Shown: piece by piece, positions 14,845 through 23,294 of the stretch
How the letters are laid out: the number at the start of each line of letters is the position of its first letter
Numbering within the stretch: the first letter of the stretch is position 1
Source of the DNA: JAVVEZ01 sp032250895
GTDB taxonomy: Bacteria > Pseudomonadota > Gammaproteobacteria > Pseudomonadales > Pseudohongiellaceae
DNA length: 44,480 bases
Direction of reading: 5' to 3'
Assembly (NCBI GenBank): GCA_032250895.1
Contig: JAVVEZ010000022.1
Span: forward strand, 1 to 44,480
Program-made: the position numbers and the translations under genes
The notes under the pieces: model-generated
The model's database searches: none
Told to the model about the DNA's origin: nothing
Seen by the model: only the letters and a program-made list of their open reading frames with translations

Positions 14845-17526
14845 CTAAAATGTATTTCCAATTGTGAACTGGAAGGACTCGGTCCTGTCGACGGTGCTAC
14901 GATTGAAAGGCTTGGCGATACTGAAGGTCATCATACCAAAACCGGACAAATAACTCGCGGAGAGTCCCACTGAATACTTGATTTCACCCAAATCGATATT
15001 GCTGCAATTGCCCAGTAATTTTTGGCTGTTGCTACAGTTACTGGAAAAGATGTTGCCCCCATCCACAAAAATCGCCGAGCGCATTTTACTTCTATCTTTC
15101 ACGAATGGCACGGGAAACAACAGCTCCACCGTACCCACCAGCTGTATGTTACCGCCGAAAGGCAGCGGCCTGCCACCAAACAGTGCCTGTCTCTGTATTT
15201 TGGGATTGAAAACCAGATTACCATTTTCGTCAACCTGGGGTATGCCGTTTTCATCCACGACCTGTTCCAGCACATAGGCCTGCTCGCCATTCAGATCCAG
15301 GATGGGGTTGCCGGCCGAATCAAGTACGATATTGCCATCCTGGTCCTTGATAAAGGTGGCCGCTGCCGCCACGAATTGTTCTGCATTGGTACTGAGTGGG
15401 CCCATGCTGTTCTGCTCGAAACCACGTACGGAACCGAGCCCCCCGCCAAAAAAATGCTCGAAAAAAGGCAATTGTTTGGTACTGCCAAAGCCATCACCAA
15501 AGCCAAAATCAGCGCGTGAATGAATGACCCAATCCCCGATGATGGGGAAGTACTGTTCATTGAGATAGCGGATTTTGTAGAACTGCAGGGAGCTCAAGGG
15601 CGCGGTAAACTCGAGGCTCAGACTCTGCGAGCTGCCGGCGGTGGGAAACAGGCCGCGGTTCAGGGTCGACATGCGCCATGCTGTATTTATCGTAAAATTA
15701 TTGAACTTGTCACCTTCCCTGTCCAGAAAGCCGTTACGTTCACCGAAGGCAGATTCAGGCAATTCACTGATGGGCATGGTCACCGCATCCCTGATGGGTC
15801 GTAGCTGACCTGTTTGCGGGTCAAAGGTGGAACGCTCCCTGAGATTTTGGGCAATAAAGGTATCAACGCCAGGAATGAGCTCTGTGGATTTTATTTCCTG
15901 CACGGCCCCAAAGCCCACATCCACATCGGTTCGTTCAAGAGAAAAGTTGAAACCAAGCGATTGAATCTCACTGAGCTGGTAACCATAACTGAAACTGGCG
16001 GCCATCTGATTGGTACTGAAACTGGCCAGATTCAACTCCGCAAAATCCGACGTGGAATAGCTCAATGCAAAACCCCGACTGACTCCGTCTATGGTGTAAT
16101 AGGGGTCAAAATAGCTGAAGTTGTAGCTGGTGCTGAACTGGCTGGTATTGACGCCGATCCCGATCTGCTTGCCGGTTCCCAGGAAATTGTTCTGTTGCAG
16201 ATTGGCCGACAGGATCAGTCCTTGCTGCTGCGCAAAGCCGATGCTGCCGCCGATGCTGCCGGAAGGCTGCTCCTCAACCGCAAAATCCACATTGATCTGG
16301 TCCGATGTCCCCGGCACTTCGCTGGTCTCATATTCCACAGTCCCGAAAAAGCCCAGACGCTGCAAGCGTACTTTGGATTGTTCGAGAGCAACCTTGGACG
16401 CTGGAGCGCCTTCCATCTGGCGCATTTCCCGGCGCAATACCTCGTCAACGGTATTTGTGTTCCCGAAAAAACTGATGCGGTTCACATAGGTTCGGCTGCC
16501 CGGTTCAACAAAGAATGTCACATCGACCGTCTTGTTTTCTTCATCGATGGACGGCACCCCTTCTATTTCGGCAAAGAAATAACCGCGATTGCCCATCAGC
16601 TGCGTCATGAATTCCGATGAGGTTGTAATCAACTGCTGGGAAAATACCTGCCCCGGCCTTACCTGCAGAACCAGTCGCAACAGCGCTTCAGAGCCAACCA
16701 GATCCCCCGCCAGTTCAACCTCATCGACCGTATAAAGATCACCTTCTGAAATGTTGACGGTGATATAGACCTCATCCTTTCCCGGTGTCACAGAAACCTG
16801 CGTGGAGGTAATCTCGAAATTGATATACCCCTGGTCCATATAATAAGATGTCATACGTTCCAGATCACCGTTTATTTTCTCTCGGGAATAACGATCATCC
16901 TTGCGAAAGAAAGACGTGAAATGGCTGGTTTTCATCTCAAACAGGTTCAGCAGTTCTTCATCATCAAATACCGAGTTTCCAATGATGTTGATATGCACGA
17001 TGCTCGACGCATCGCCTTCATTGATCTTGATGTCGATGGCTACCCGGTTTCTTTCCTGAGGAAGCACCTCGACATCCACACTGGCGCCATAAAGCCCCTG
17101 TCCGACGTATTGTTCCTGGAGTGCCAGTTGCATCCCTTCGAGAGTCGAGCGTTTGAACACCTGTCCGACGGCGAGCCCGGCGTTGGACATGTTCTCCAGC
17201 AACTGCTCCGTCTTGATCATTTTGTTCCCGTCTATTTCAATTGCGCTTATCGACGGTCTTTCCTGCACCCGGATAATCAACACATTATCTTCGCGCAGCA
17301 CTTCGATGTTTTCGAAAAAATCAGACGCAAACACATCCCGGATAATACGATTGATGTCCTCATCGTCGATTTCGTCGCCGACATTGACATTCAACAGCCC
17401 AAAGACACTGGCGGCGGTAATCCGCTGCAGACCTTCAACCCGTATATCCGAAATGGTAAAACTTTGTGCAAATGCCGTCAGTGGAAGCAATGCAGCAAAC
17501 ACAAGAGATAAAAAAAATCGTTGCAT
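14845..17526 (-). CDS. bamA: Outer membrane protein assembly factor BamA
   Basis: BamA is the barrel core of the complex that inserts beta-barrel proteins into the outer membrane. From ATG 17524-17526 it is 893 aa (E. coli 810). A signal peptide (MQRFFLSLVFAALLPLTAFAQ) precedes five POTRA domains, beginning FTISDIRVEGLQRITAASVF, and a C-terminal 16-strand barrel ending FQFTIGNTF with the terminal Phe signal. The loop-6 VRGF motif is at 700-703. After it, loop 6 is about 40 residues longer than in E. coli, and the extra segment (about 727-775) contains repeated acidic turns DQDGN, DSAGN, DENG and DENGN. Two cysteines near NCSNSQKLLGNCSN may pair. A TTG three codons upstream is a weaker start. 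The gene lies 71 bp after rseP, with a hairpin between them. Confidence 0.97.
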   Translation of the reverse strand: MQRFFLSLVFAALLPLTAFAQSFTISDIRVEGLQRITAASVFGLLNVNVGDEIDDEDINRIIRDVFASDFFENIEVLREDNVLIIRVQERPSISAIEIDGNKMIKTEQLLENMSNAGLAVGQVFKRSTLEGMQLALQEQYVGQGLYGASVDVEVLPQERNRVAIDIKINEGDASSIVHINIIGNSVFDDEELLNLFEMKTSHFTSFFRKDDRYSREKINGDLERMTSYYMDQGYINFEITSTQVSVTPGKDEVYITVNISEGDLYTVDEVELAGDLVGSEALLRLVLQVRPGQVFSQQLITTSSEFMTQLMGNRGYFFAEIEGVPSIDEENKTVDVTFFVEPGSRTYVNRISFFGNTNTVDEVLRREMRQMEGAPASKVALEQSKVRLQRLGFFGTVEYETSEVPGTSDQINVDFAVEEQPSGSIGGSIGFAQQQGLILSANLQQNNFLGTGKQIGIGVNTSQFSTSYNFSYFDPYYTIDGVSRGFALSYSTSDFAELNLASFSTNQMAASFSYGYQLSEIQSLGFNFSLERTDVDVGFGAVQEIKSTELIPGVDTFIAQNLRERSTFDPQTGQLRPIRDAVTMPISELPESAFGERNGFLDREGDKFNNFTINTAWRMSTLNRGLFPTAGSSQSLSLEFTAPLSSLQFYKIRYLNEQYFPIIGDWVIHSRADFGFGDGFGSTKQLPFFEHFFGGGLGSVRGFEQNSMGPLSTNAEQFVAAAATFIKDQDGNIVLDSAGNPILDLNGEQAYVLEQVVDENGIPQVDENGNLVFNPKIQRQALFGGRPLPFGGNIQLVGTVELLFPVPFVKDRSKMRSAIFVDGGNIFSSNCSNSQKLLGNCSNIDLGEIKYSVGLSASYLSGFGMMTFSIAKPFNRSTVDRTESFQFTIGNTF

Positions 17527-17556
17527 GGACTTCAAAACACCTGAATTCTTATACTG

Positions 17557-17596
17557 AAAAATCCTTCATCGCTGTTCAGCCTGTGAAGGATTTTTT
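17557..17596 (-). terminator. Hairpin with U-tract between rseP and bamA
   Basis: A perfect 12-bp inverted repeat (17557-17568 with 17584-17595) surrounds a 15-base loop directly after the rseP stop. Read on the coding strand the right arm ends in five T residues, as in an intrinsic terminator. Because the next gene (bamA) follows 30 bases later on the same strand, it would act as an attenuator separating rseP expression from bamA, or as an mRNA processing barrier. No strong promoter for bamA is evident after it. Confidence 0.7.
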
Positions 17597-17597
17597 A

Positions 17598-18968
17598 TTA
17601 AAAAAGACGATTGACGTCATTATAAAAAGCAATAAGCATGATGCCGACGATCAATGTTATACCTATCTGCATTCCCATGGCCTGAACCTTTTCCGGCACC
17701 GGCCTGCGAATGATGGTTTCAACAAGGTAGTAAAACAGATGCCCACCATCGAGGACAGGTATCGGCAGCAGATTCAACACTCCAAGGCTGATGCTCAATA
17801 CTGCCAGAAAACCTATATAGTATTCAAAACCATAGGTGGCTGTCTGTCCGGCAATCTGGGCAATGGTTATGGGACCGCTGAGGTTCTCGACTGAAATCAG
17901 TCCGAGAATCATTTTTTTGATCGAATCCAGCACAAAAACCGTGTTGTTCCAGGTTTCAGACAAGGCCTGGGGCAAGGCCTGCCATGCGGAATAACGAATT
18001 TCCCGGTTCATTTCGGGGGGCAATGTCGGCATTACCTCCGGTGTGCTGACGCCGGCACCGATAAATCCCCGCTCCGAACCATCTTCGGCCATGGTCAGCG
18101 CGGGCCGGAGCTCAAGGTTTATACGCTCACCGCCTCTTTCCACAACGAGTTGCAGATCGCTTTCAGGGTTGGCCCTGACGATATCTATCCACTCCAGCCA
18201 TCCGCCAAGCTTGTCACCGTTGACCGCAAGGACCAGATCACCGGGCAGCAGGCCGGCACTTTCAGCCCGCCCTCCCGCGACGATCTCGCCCAGGCGTGGC
18301 GGGATATCCAGTCGAAATGGGGTAATGCCGAGAGCCTGTAGCGGATCGGGTTCGGCGTCATTGTTCAACCAGCGCTCCAGGTTGATACGGGCAACGAGAG
18401 GCTTTGCCCGTTCCGGGCTTGTCGCTGTCAGGTTCAGAAAACCGCTTTCTCCCAGGCGCCCCAGCAACTGTACTTGCACCTCCTGCCAGGTGCGCGTGCT
18501 TTCACCATCCACCGCAACGATTTCATCTCCCGCCTGCAGGCCCGCCAGGGCTGCCGGTGAGTCATTTTTTACCGTGCCGACTACCGGGGCCACCCCGCTG
18601 ACGCCGACCATGAACATCAGCCAGTAGAGGAAGATGGCCAGCAGGAAATTCGCAAGCGGCCCCGCCGCTACGATCGCAGCCCGTTGCGACAGGGGTTTAT
18701 GGTTGAAGGCAAGATGACGTTCGGATTCCGGGATGGCAACATCCTGTTCGCCCAGCATTTTTACATAACCGCCCAAGGGCAGGAGTGCAATCACGTATTC
18801 GGTGCCTTGCCGTGTCCATTTCAGCAAAGGCTTGCCAAAGCCTATTGAAAAGCGCTCAACCTTGACACCACAGCGGCGGGCGACCCAAAAATGTCCAAAT
18901 TCATGCACCGTCACCAGAATGCCCAAAGTAAGCAGCATTGCCAGAATATTGATGATTATATTTTCCAC
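17598..18968 (-). CDS. rseP: RIP metalloprotease RseP (site-2 protease)
   Basis: RseP is an inner-membrane zinc protease that cuts the anti-sigma factor RseA within the membrane after DegS, releasing sigma-E when outer membrane proteins misfold. It also clears remnant signal peptides. The 456-aa product (E. coli 450) has the zinc site HEFGH (22-26) in the first membrane helix. Two periplasmic PDZ domains follow (about 115-285, with ALAGLQAGDEIVAVDGEST and ESAGLLPGDLVLAVNGDKL). The second zinc motif LNLLPIPVLDGGHL includes Asp407, and the protein ends in a final membrane helix. It starts at a GTG with AGGGG five bases upstream. Its place next to bamA and skp links it to envelope-stress control. 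Confidence 0.97.
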   Translation of the reverse strand: MENIIINILAMLLTLGILVTVHEFGHFWVARRCGVKVERFSIGFGKPLLKWTRQGTEYVIALLPLGGYVKMLGEQDVAIPESERHLAFNHKPLSQRAAIVAAGPLANFLLAIFLYWLMFMVGVSGVAPVVGTVKNDSPAALAGLQAGDEIVAVDGESTRTWQEVQVQLLGRLGESGFLNLTATSPERAKPLVARINLERWLNNDAEPDPLQALGITPFRLDIPPRLGEIVAGGRAESAGLLPGDLVLAVNGDKLGGWLEWIDIVRANPESDLQLVVERGGERINLELRPALTMAEDGSERGFIGAGVSTPEVMPTLPPEMNREIRYSAWQALPQALSETWNNTVFVLDSIKKMILGLISVENLSGPITIAQIAGQTATYGFEYYIGFLAVLSISLGVLNLLPIPVLDGGHLFYYLVETIIRRPVPEKVQAMGMQIGITLIVGIMLIAFYNDVNRLF

Positions 18969-19013
18969 GATACCCCTGTTTGATCGCTACGAACACCTGA
19001 GTCCGACAGACTC

Positions 19014-20228
19014 CTAGCGGCTTCTTTGTTCAACAAATTTCAAGGCTGAGCGGCGTGCCTTTGCATCCTCCAGCAGCACTGTCTCCAGCTTGTCGACTGC
19101 AATGGAGGGCTGTTGTGACAACGTATCGGCAATGATAGCAGGAATTTCCGTAAAGCTGATTCGCTGATCGAGAAAAGCCGCAACCGCCACCTCATTGGCC
19201 GCATTGAGAATCACCGGTGTGGTACCGCGAGCCTCGGCAGCCTGCCTGCCCAGCCGCAGACAGGGAAATCTGTTTTCATCCGGTGCCAGAAAGTCCAGTC
19301 TCGCCGCTGCCACCAGATCCAGCGGCGCAACACCCGACGAAATCCGTTCGGGCCAGGCCAGGCCATAGGAAATCGGTGTACGCATGTCCGGATTTCCCAT
19401 CTGGGCCAGAACGGAACCATCCTTGTAATGGACCATCGAATGGACGATGCTTTGCGGATGAATCACGATTTCCACCTTGTTTGCCGGTGTATCAAATAAA
19501 ATACAGGCCTCGATCAGTTCCAGAGACTTGTTCAGCATGGTGGCTGAATCCACTGAAATCTTGGGCCCCATTTTCCAGTTTGGGTGCGCACAGGCCTGGG
19601 CCGGCGTCATCGCCGCCATCTCGCTCAGCGGGCTGGTCAGAAAGGGCCCCCCGGAGGCTGTCAATACAATCTTTGCAAAGCCATGATTCGGATCATTGGC
19701 AAACCTGCCGTTCAGGTCTATAGGTAGACATTGAAAAATGGCATTATGTTCACTGTCAATGGGCAATAAAGTTGCTCCGGATTCGATCACGGCAGCCATA
19801 AAGAGATCGCCCGCCATCACCAGGGCTTCCTTGTTGGCCAGCAGCAGCTTTTTTCCGGCTCTTGCTGCCGCCAGGCCAGGCAGCAGCCCCGCACCGCCCA
19901 CTATCGCGGCCATCACACAGTCGACTTCAGGCGCGCAAGCCACTGCATTGAGGTTCTGCTCTCCGCTCAAGACCTCCGTATCGGATCCGGCGTCGTGCAG
20001 CTGTTGCCGCAGGCAGTCCGCACTCGCCACATCGCTCATGACGGCAAAACGGGGTTTGAAATCCAGACATTGCCGGAACAGAACATCCACCCGGGTGTTG
20101 GCCGTGAGCGCAAATACCCGATAACGCTCGGGGTGTTCAGCAATGACGAGCAAGGTATTGGCACCGATGGAACCGGTTGAACCCAGGATGGTAACGGCCT
20201 GTTGATCTTGTCGATGATGTTGTTTCAT
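19014..20228 (-). CDS. dxr: 1-deoxy-D-xylulose 5-phosphate reductoisomerase
   Basis: Dxr (IspC) makes 2-C-methyl-D-erythritol 4-phosphate from DXP with NADPH, the committed step of the MEP isoprenoid pathway that also supplies UppS. The chosen ATG at 20226-20228 has AGGA five bases upstream and gives 404 aa (E. coli 398); a longer frame adds 15 unconserved residues. The NADPH-binding loop TILGSTGSIG lies at 13-22. Further motifs are LLANKEALVMAGDLF, the metal site LLPIDSEHNAIFQCL, the flexible loop HPNWKMGPKISVDSATMLNKSLELIEA (metal ligands included), and IVHSMVHYKDGSVLAQMGNPDMRTPI. It follows cdsA with a 76-bp gap that contains only a weak stem-loop. Confidence 0.97.
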   Translation of the reverse strand: MKQHHRQDQQAVTILGSTGSIGANTLLVIAEHPERYRVFALTANTRVDVLFRQCLDFKPRFAVMSDVASADCLRQQLHDAGSDTEVLSGEQNLNAVACAPEVDCVMAAIVGGAGLLPGLAAARAGKKLLLANKEALVMAGDLFMAAVIESGATLLPIDSEHNAIFQCLPIDLNGRFANDPNHGFAKIVLTASGGPFLTSPLSEMAAMTPAQACAHPNWKMGPKISVDSATMLNKSLELIEACILFDTPANKVEIVIHPQSIVHSMVHYKDGSVLAQMGNPDMRTPISYGLAWPERISSGVAPLDLVAAARLDFLAPDENRFPCLRLGRQAAEARGTTPVILNAANEVAVAAFLDQRISFTEIPAIIADTLSQQPSIAVDKLETVLLEDAKARRSALKFVEQRSR

Positions 20229-20304
20229 GGCATTCCTGCCCCCCACCTGAAAAATTGGAAATGCATAATACAAAAGGCCTTTCGCCTTGATAACTATGGG
20301 TTTT

Positions 20305-21126
20305 TCACCCCATATACAGAATCAGGAGAGCATAAAAAGGCACTGCCGCCGTGATACTGTCGATGCGATCCAGGATGCCTCCATGCCCCGGCAGCATCGC
20401 GCCACTGTCCTTGACCCCGCGCAAGCGTTTGACCAGGCTTTCCAGAAGGTCACCAATGACACTGGCCACGGCCAACACCAGCCCGAACACCAGCAGCAAC
20501 GCCCAGGCAGCCAGGGTCAAGGTTTGCTGCTTGCTACTGTAGACCAGGCCTGCCAGCACCAGCAACAGACTGCAGGCAAGCAGTCCGCCCCAGAAGCCCT
20601 CCCAGGTTTTATTGGGACTGATCGCAGATGCCAGCTTGTGTCGGCCCCAGGCTCTGCCGGAAAAATAAGCCCCGATATCCGCCGTCGCCACAATAGCGAA
20701 AAGCATCAGAATCAGGGTCGGAAACTGCGGCTGGCTGCGCAGGAAAACAATGCCCATCCAGGCCGGGATCAGCACCAGAATACCGACAATGCCCAGCAAG
20801 GGGGTATTGCCCCAAAACTGACTGTAGCGTGGATACAGTAAAATCGGCACCAGGGCAAACAGCCACCACGCCGCGCCCACAACAAGAATCGGGTTCAGGA
20901 TGGCATCAAAATAGTGTGCGCATAGCAACAGGATCACTGACAACAGCGCGAGGTAGCCCAATCGTCCAGTCCGCGATTGCATGCCGGCCAGCTGTCCCCA
21001 CTCCCAGGCGCCCACCAGGATCACTACGCTCAGGAAGAACGCAAAATAACCGGCGGGCAACACATATATGGCCGCCAGTACAATGAACACCAGGACAGCC
21101 GCCGTCACCACCCGTAATTTCAGCAC
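20305..21126 (-). CDS. cdsA: Phosphatidate cytidylyltransferase
   Basis: CdsA makes CDP-diacylglycerol from phosphatidate and CTP, the branch point for all phospholipids. It is an integral inner-membrane protein: the 273-aa product is mostly hydrophobic, with about seven to eight predicted helices starting at VVTAAVLVFIVLAAIYVLPAGYF. The family signature is intact near the C-terminus, SLVKRLRGVKDSGAMLPGHG followed by GILDRID. GRAWGRHKLASAISPNKTWEGFWGG is the preceding conserved cytoplasmic segment. The start is a GTG that overlaps the end of uppS by seven bases, with a GGAG about ten bases upstream, so the two genes are translationally coupled. Confidence 0.96.
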   Translation of the reverse strand: MLKLRVVTAAVLVFIVLAAIYVLPAGYFAFFLSVVILVGAWEWGQLAGMQSRTGRLGYLALLSVILLLCAHYFDAILNPILVVGAAWWLFALVPILLYPRYSQFWGNTPLLGIVGILVLIPAWMGIVFLRSQPQFPTLILMLFAIVATADIGAYFSGRAWGRHKLASAISPNKTWEGFWGGLLACSLLLVLAGLVYSSKQQTLTLAAWALLLVFGLVLAVASVIGDLLESLVKRLRGVKDSGAMLPGHGGILDRIDSITAAVPFYALLILYMG

Positions 21127-21971
21127 TTCAGATCGGCTCCAGTGCTTCCGCGTTTCGGCCTTTCGCCTGCCCGGACACCCGGCATCTTGCTGCCGACTTT
21201 TTCAAGCTGTTCGCTGACCATGCCAAAACGCCGCTGCCTTCCGGCGAAATCAGCCAGCGCCAGTTCCAGCTCTTCCGGTCCAAAGTCCGGCCACAGGGTA
21301 TCCGTGAAATAAAGCTCTGTATACGCGAATTGCCAAAGCAGAAAGTTGCTGATTCGTTTTTCACCGCCGGTTCGTATACAAAAATCCGGAGCCGGTTCAG
21401 AAGCCAGGGAAATAAAGCGCCCGACGGTGTCTTCATTGACCGCGTCTGCCGAGAGTCTGCCCGCCTCGACTTCCCTGGCGATCAACCGGGCCGCATTGCT
21501 GATATCCCACTGCCCACCGTAATCGGCGGCCACGACGACCGTCATGCCGGTGTTGGCTGCCGTGAGCTGTTCCGCCGCCAACATCAGTTCCTGCAGTTTG
21601 GCGGAAAAACGCCGGCGTTGCCCGATAAAGCGCAGCCTCATATTCCGTTCATGCAGATTGTTGACTTCCTTGCGCTGCAAGACTGACAGGAAGAGCGCCA
21701 TCAGGTTGTTGACTTCTTTTCTGGGACGCGACCAGTTTTCGCTGCTGAAAACGAAGAGGGTGAGGCATTCAATGCCTTTATCGGCACAGAGATTGACAAT
21801 GCGGCGGGCAGCGACAGCTCCCTCGCGGTGACCGGCGGTACCGGTCTGGTGATTTTTTCGGCTCCAGCGATTATTGCCATCCATGATCATCGCAATATGG
21901 CGTGGCAGGTTCTTCGTCCCGCTCAGGAGAGAGTCATTCAAGGCGGGGGGAGGAGGAGAATGCATGACCAT
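21120..21971 (-). CDS. uppS: Undecaprenyl (di-trans,poly-cis) diphosphate synthase
   Basis: UppS extends farnesyl diphosphate with eight cis isoprene units to undecaprenyl diphosphate, the lipid carrier for peptidoglycan and O-antigen. The 283-aa product (E. coli 253) has the catalytic Asp31 in HIAMIMDGNNRWSR, GHREGAVAARRIV, LTLFVFSSENWSRP, AADYGGQWDI and the diphosphate-binding RTGGEKRISNFLLWQFAYTELYF. The C-terminal 30 residues (KVGSKMPGVRAGERPKRGS and onward) extend past the usual end and overlap the cdsA start. The heptapeptide RKEVNNL occurs twice, 17 residues apart, but the surrounding alignment is normal, so I regard it as chance. Confidence 0.97.
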   Translation of the reverse strand: MVMHSPPPPALNDSLLSGTKNLPRHIAMIMDGNNRWSRKNHQTGTAGHREGAVAARRIVNLCADKGIECLTLFVFSSENWSRPRKEVNNLMALFLSVLQRKEVNNLHERNMRLRFIGQRRRFSAKLQELMLAAEQLTAANTGMTVVVAADYGGQWDISNAARLIAREVEAGRLSADAVNEDTVGRFISLASEPAPDFCIRTGGEKRISNFLLWQFAYTELYFTDTLWPDFGPEELELALADFAGRQRRFGMVSEQLEKVGSKMPGVRAGERPKRGSTGADLKC

Positions 21972-21988
21972 TTCGACTCAATCCCTGG

Positions 21989-22546
21989 CTATATGGACAG
22001 CAAATCAGCTTCCTTGGCCCCATATTTCTCATCGACCCTGGCAATGAAGCTGTCCGTCAGTTTCTGGATGTTCTGCTCGGCACGACGCTCTTCATCTTCA
22101 CTGATCGCCTTGTCCTTGAGCAAGGCCTTGATGTCATTATTGGCATCACGTCTGATATTGCGGATGGAAACCCGACTGTTTTCCGCTTCATGCCTGGCCT
22201 GTTTGGTGTACTCACGGCGGGTTTCTTCGGTCAGAGCCGGCATCGGGACTCTGATCACATCGCCGTTATTGGCGGGATTCAGCCCCAGATCTGATTTCAG
22301 AATGGCTTTTTCTATGTCACCGGTCATTTTCTTTTCCCAGGGAGAGATAGTCAGCGTTCTTGCATCTTCCACGACGATGTTCGCCACCTGCTGCAGCGGC
22401 GTGTCATTGCCATAATAGGACACCATGACACTGTCGAGAATGCCTGGATGTGCTCGTCCCGTGCGAATTTTGTTGAAGGCCGTATCCAATGCACTCAAAC
22501 TTTTTTCCATCCGGTCTTCAGCGTCTTTCAGTATTTCCTTGATCAC
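21989..22546 (-). CDS. frr: Ribosome recycling factor
   Basis: RRF, with EF-G and IF3, splits post-termination ribosomes. The 185-aa product is the normal length and has the family features: a three-helix bundle with DAEDRMEKSLSALDTAFNKIRTGRAHPGILD at the N-terminus, YYGNDTPLQQVANI, the SPWEKKMTGDIEKAI turn, and EETRREYTKQARHEAENSRVSIRNIRRDAN in helix 3. The GTG start overlaps the pyrH stop by four bases (GTGA), which implies translational coupling to pyrH. It is part of the rpsB-tsf-pyrH-frr translation operon. Confidence 0.98.
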   Translation of the reverse strand: MIKEILKDAEDRMEKSLSALDTAFNKIRTGRAHPGILDSVMVSYYGNDTPLQQVANIVVEDARTLTISPWEKKMTGDIEKAILKSDLGLNPANNGDVIRVPMPALTEETRREYTKQARHEAENSRVSIRNIRRDANNDIKALLKDKAISEDEERRAEQNIQKLTDSFIARVDEKYGAKEADLLSI

Positions 22547-23277
22547 GATTCTTCACCCCGCTCGATCAGTGTGCCTTCGTTATTCCCCACAATAATATTG
22601 AACAGGGCTCCAGACTTGTTCATGTTAAAAACCCGTACCGGCAGGTTGTGATCACGGCTGAGACAAATGGCAGTCAGATCCATGACCCCAAGTTTTTTGT
22701 CAAGGACCTCGTCGTAGGTCAGGCTGTCATATTTCTGCGCATCCGGGTACCTGACCGGATCAGCAGAATAGACACCATCGACCTTGGTGGCCTTGAGCAC
22801 GAGATCGGCATTGATCTCGATACCCCGCAGGCAGGCGGATGAATCCGTGGTGAAGAAGGGGTTGCCGGTACCGGCGGCAAAAATGACGACATCCCCATCC
22901 TTCAGATGCCGGATGGCGGTTCTGCGATCATAATGTTCGACCACACCGCTCATTGGAATGGCCGACATGACACGGGTCGAAATATGGGCTCTTTCCAGGG
23001 CATCGCGCATGGCCAGCGCATTCATCACGGTGGCCAGCATCCCCATATGGTCACCGGTCACGCGTTCCATGCCGGCTTCATGCAGGGCTGCACCGCGAAA
23101 AAGATTGCCCCCACCGATGACCAGACCCACCTGAACACCGATCTCAACCAGTTGGCCTATTTCCAGAGCCATTCGATCAAGTACCTTGGGGTCGATGCCA
23201 AAGTCGGCGCTTCCCGTCAACGCTTCTCCGCTCAACTTCAGCAGAATACGGTCATATTTCCTGATCTTGGCCATCAT
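22543..23277 (-). CDS. pyrH: UMP kinase
   Basis: UMP kinase phosphorylates UMP to UDP; in bacteria it is a hexamer of the amino-acid-kinase fold, controlled by GTP and UTP. The product is 244 aa from ATG 23275-23277, nine bases after AAGG; a GTG one codon earlier and an ATG one codon later are alternatives. Motifs are RILLKLSGEAL near the N-terminus, GLVIGGGNLFRG, the MGMLATVMNALAMRDAL segment, FAAGTGNPFFTTDSSACLRGIEI and VDGVYSADP. It lies 17 bp after tsf and overlaps frr by four bases. The overlap and spacing say it is co-expressed with the translation factors. Confidence 0.98.
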   Translation of the reverse strand: MMAKIRKYDRILLKLSGEALTGSADFGIDPKVLDRMALEIGQLVEIGVQVGLVIGGGNLFRGAALHEAGMERVTGDHMGMLATVMNALAMRDALERAHISTRVMSAIPMSGVVEHYDRRTAIRHLKDGDVVIFAAGTGNPFFTTDSSACLRGIEINADLVLKATKVDGVYSADPVRYPDAQKYDSLTYDEVLDKKLGVMDLTAICLSRDHNLPVRVFNMNKSGALFNIIVGNNEGTLIERGEES

Positions 23278-23294
23278 CACAACATACCTTGTTA

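Noticed and set aside
20274..20290. Stem-loop AAGGC-GCCTT between dxr and cdsA as a terminator
   Set aside because: Only five base pairs and an interrupted T run; too weak to call.
21640..21730. Heptapeptide RKEVNNL twice in UppS, as possible internal duplication
   Set aside because: The flanking alignment to E. coli UppS is normal with just a one-residue gap, so the match is likely chance.
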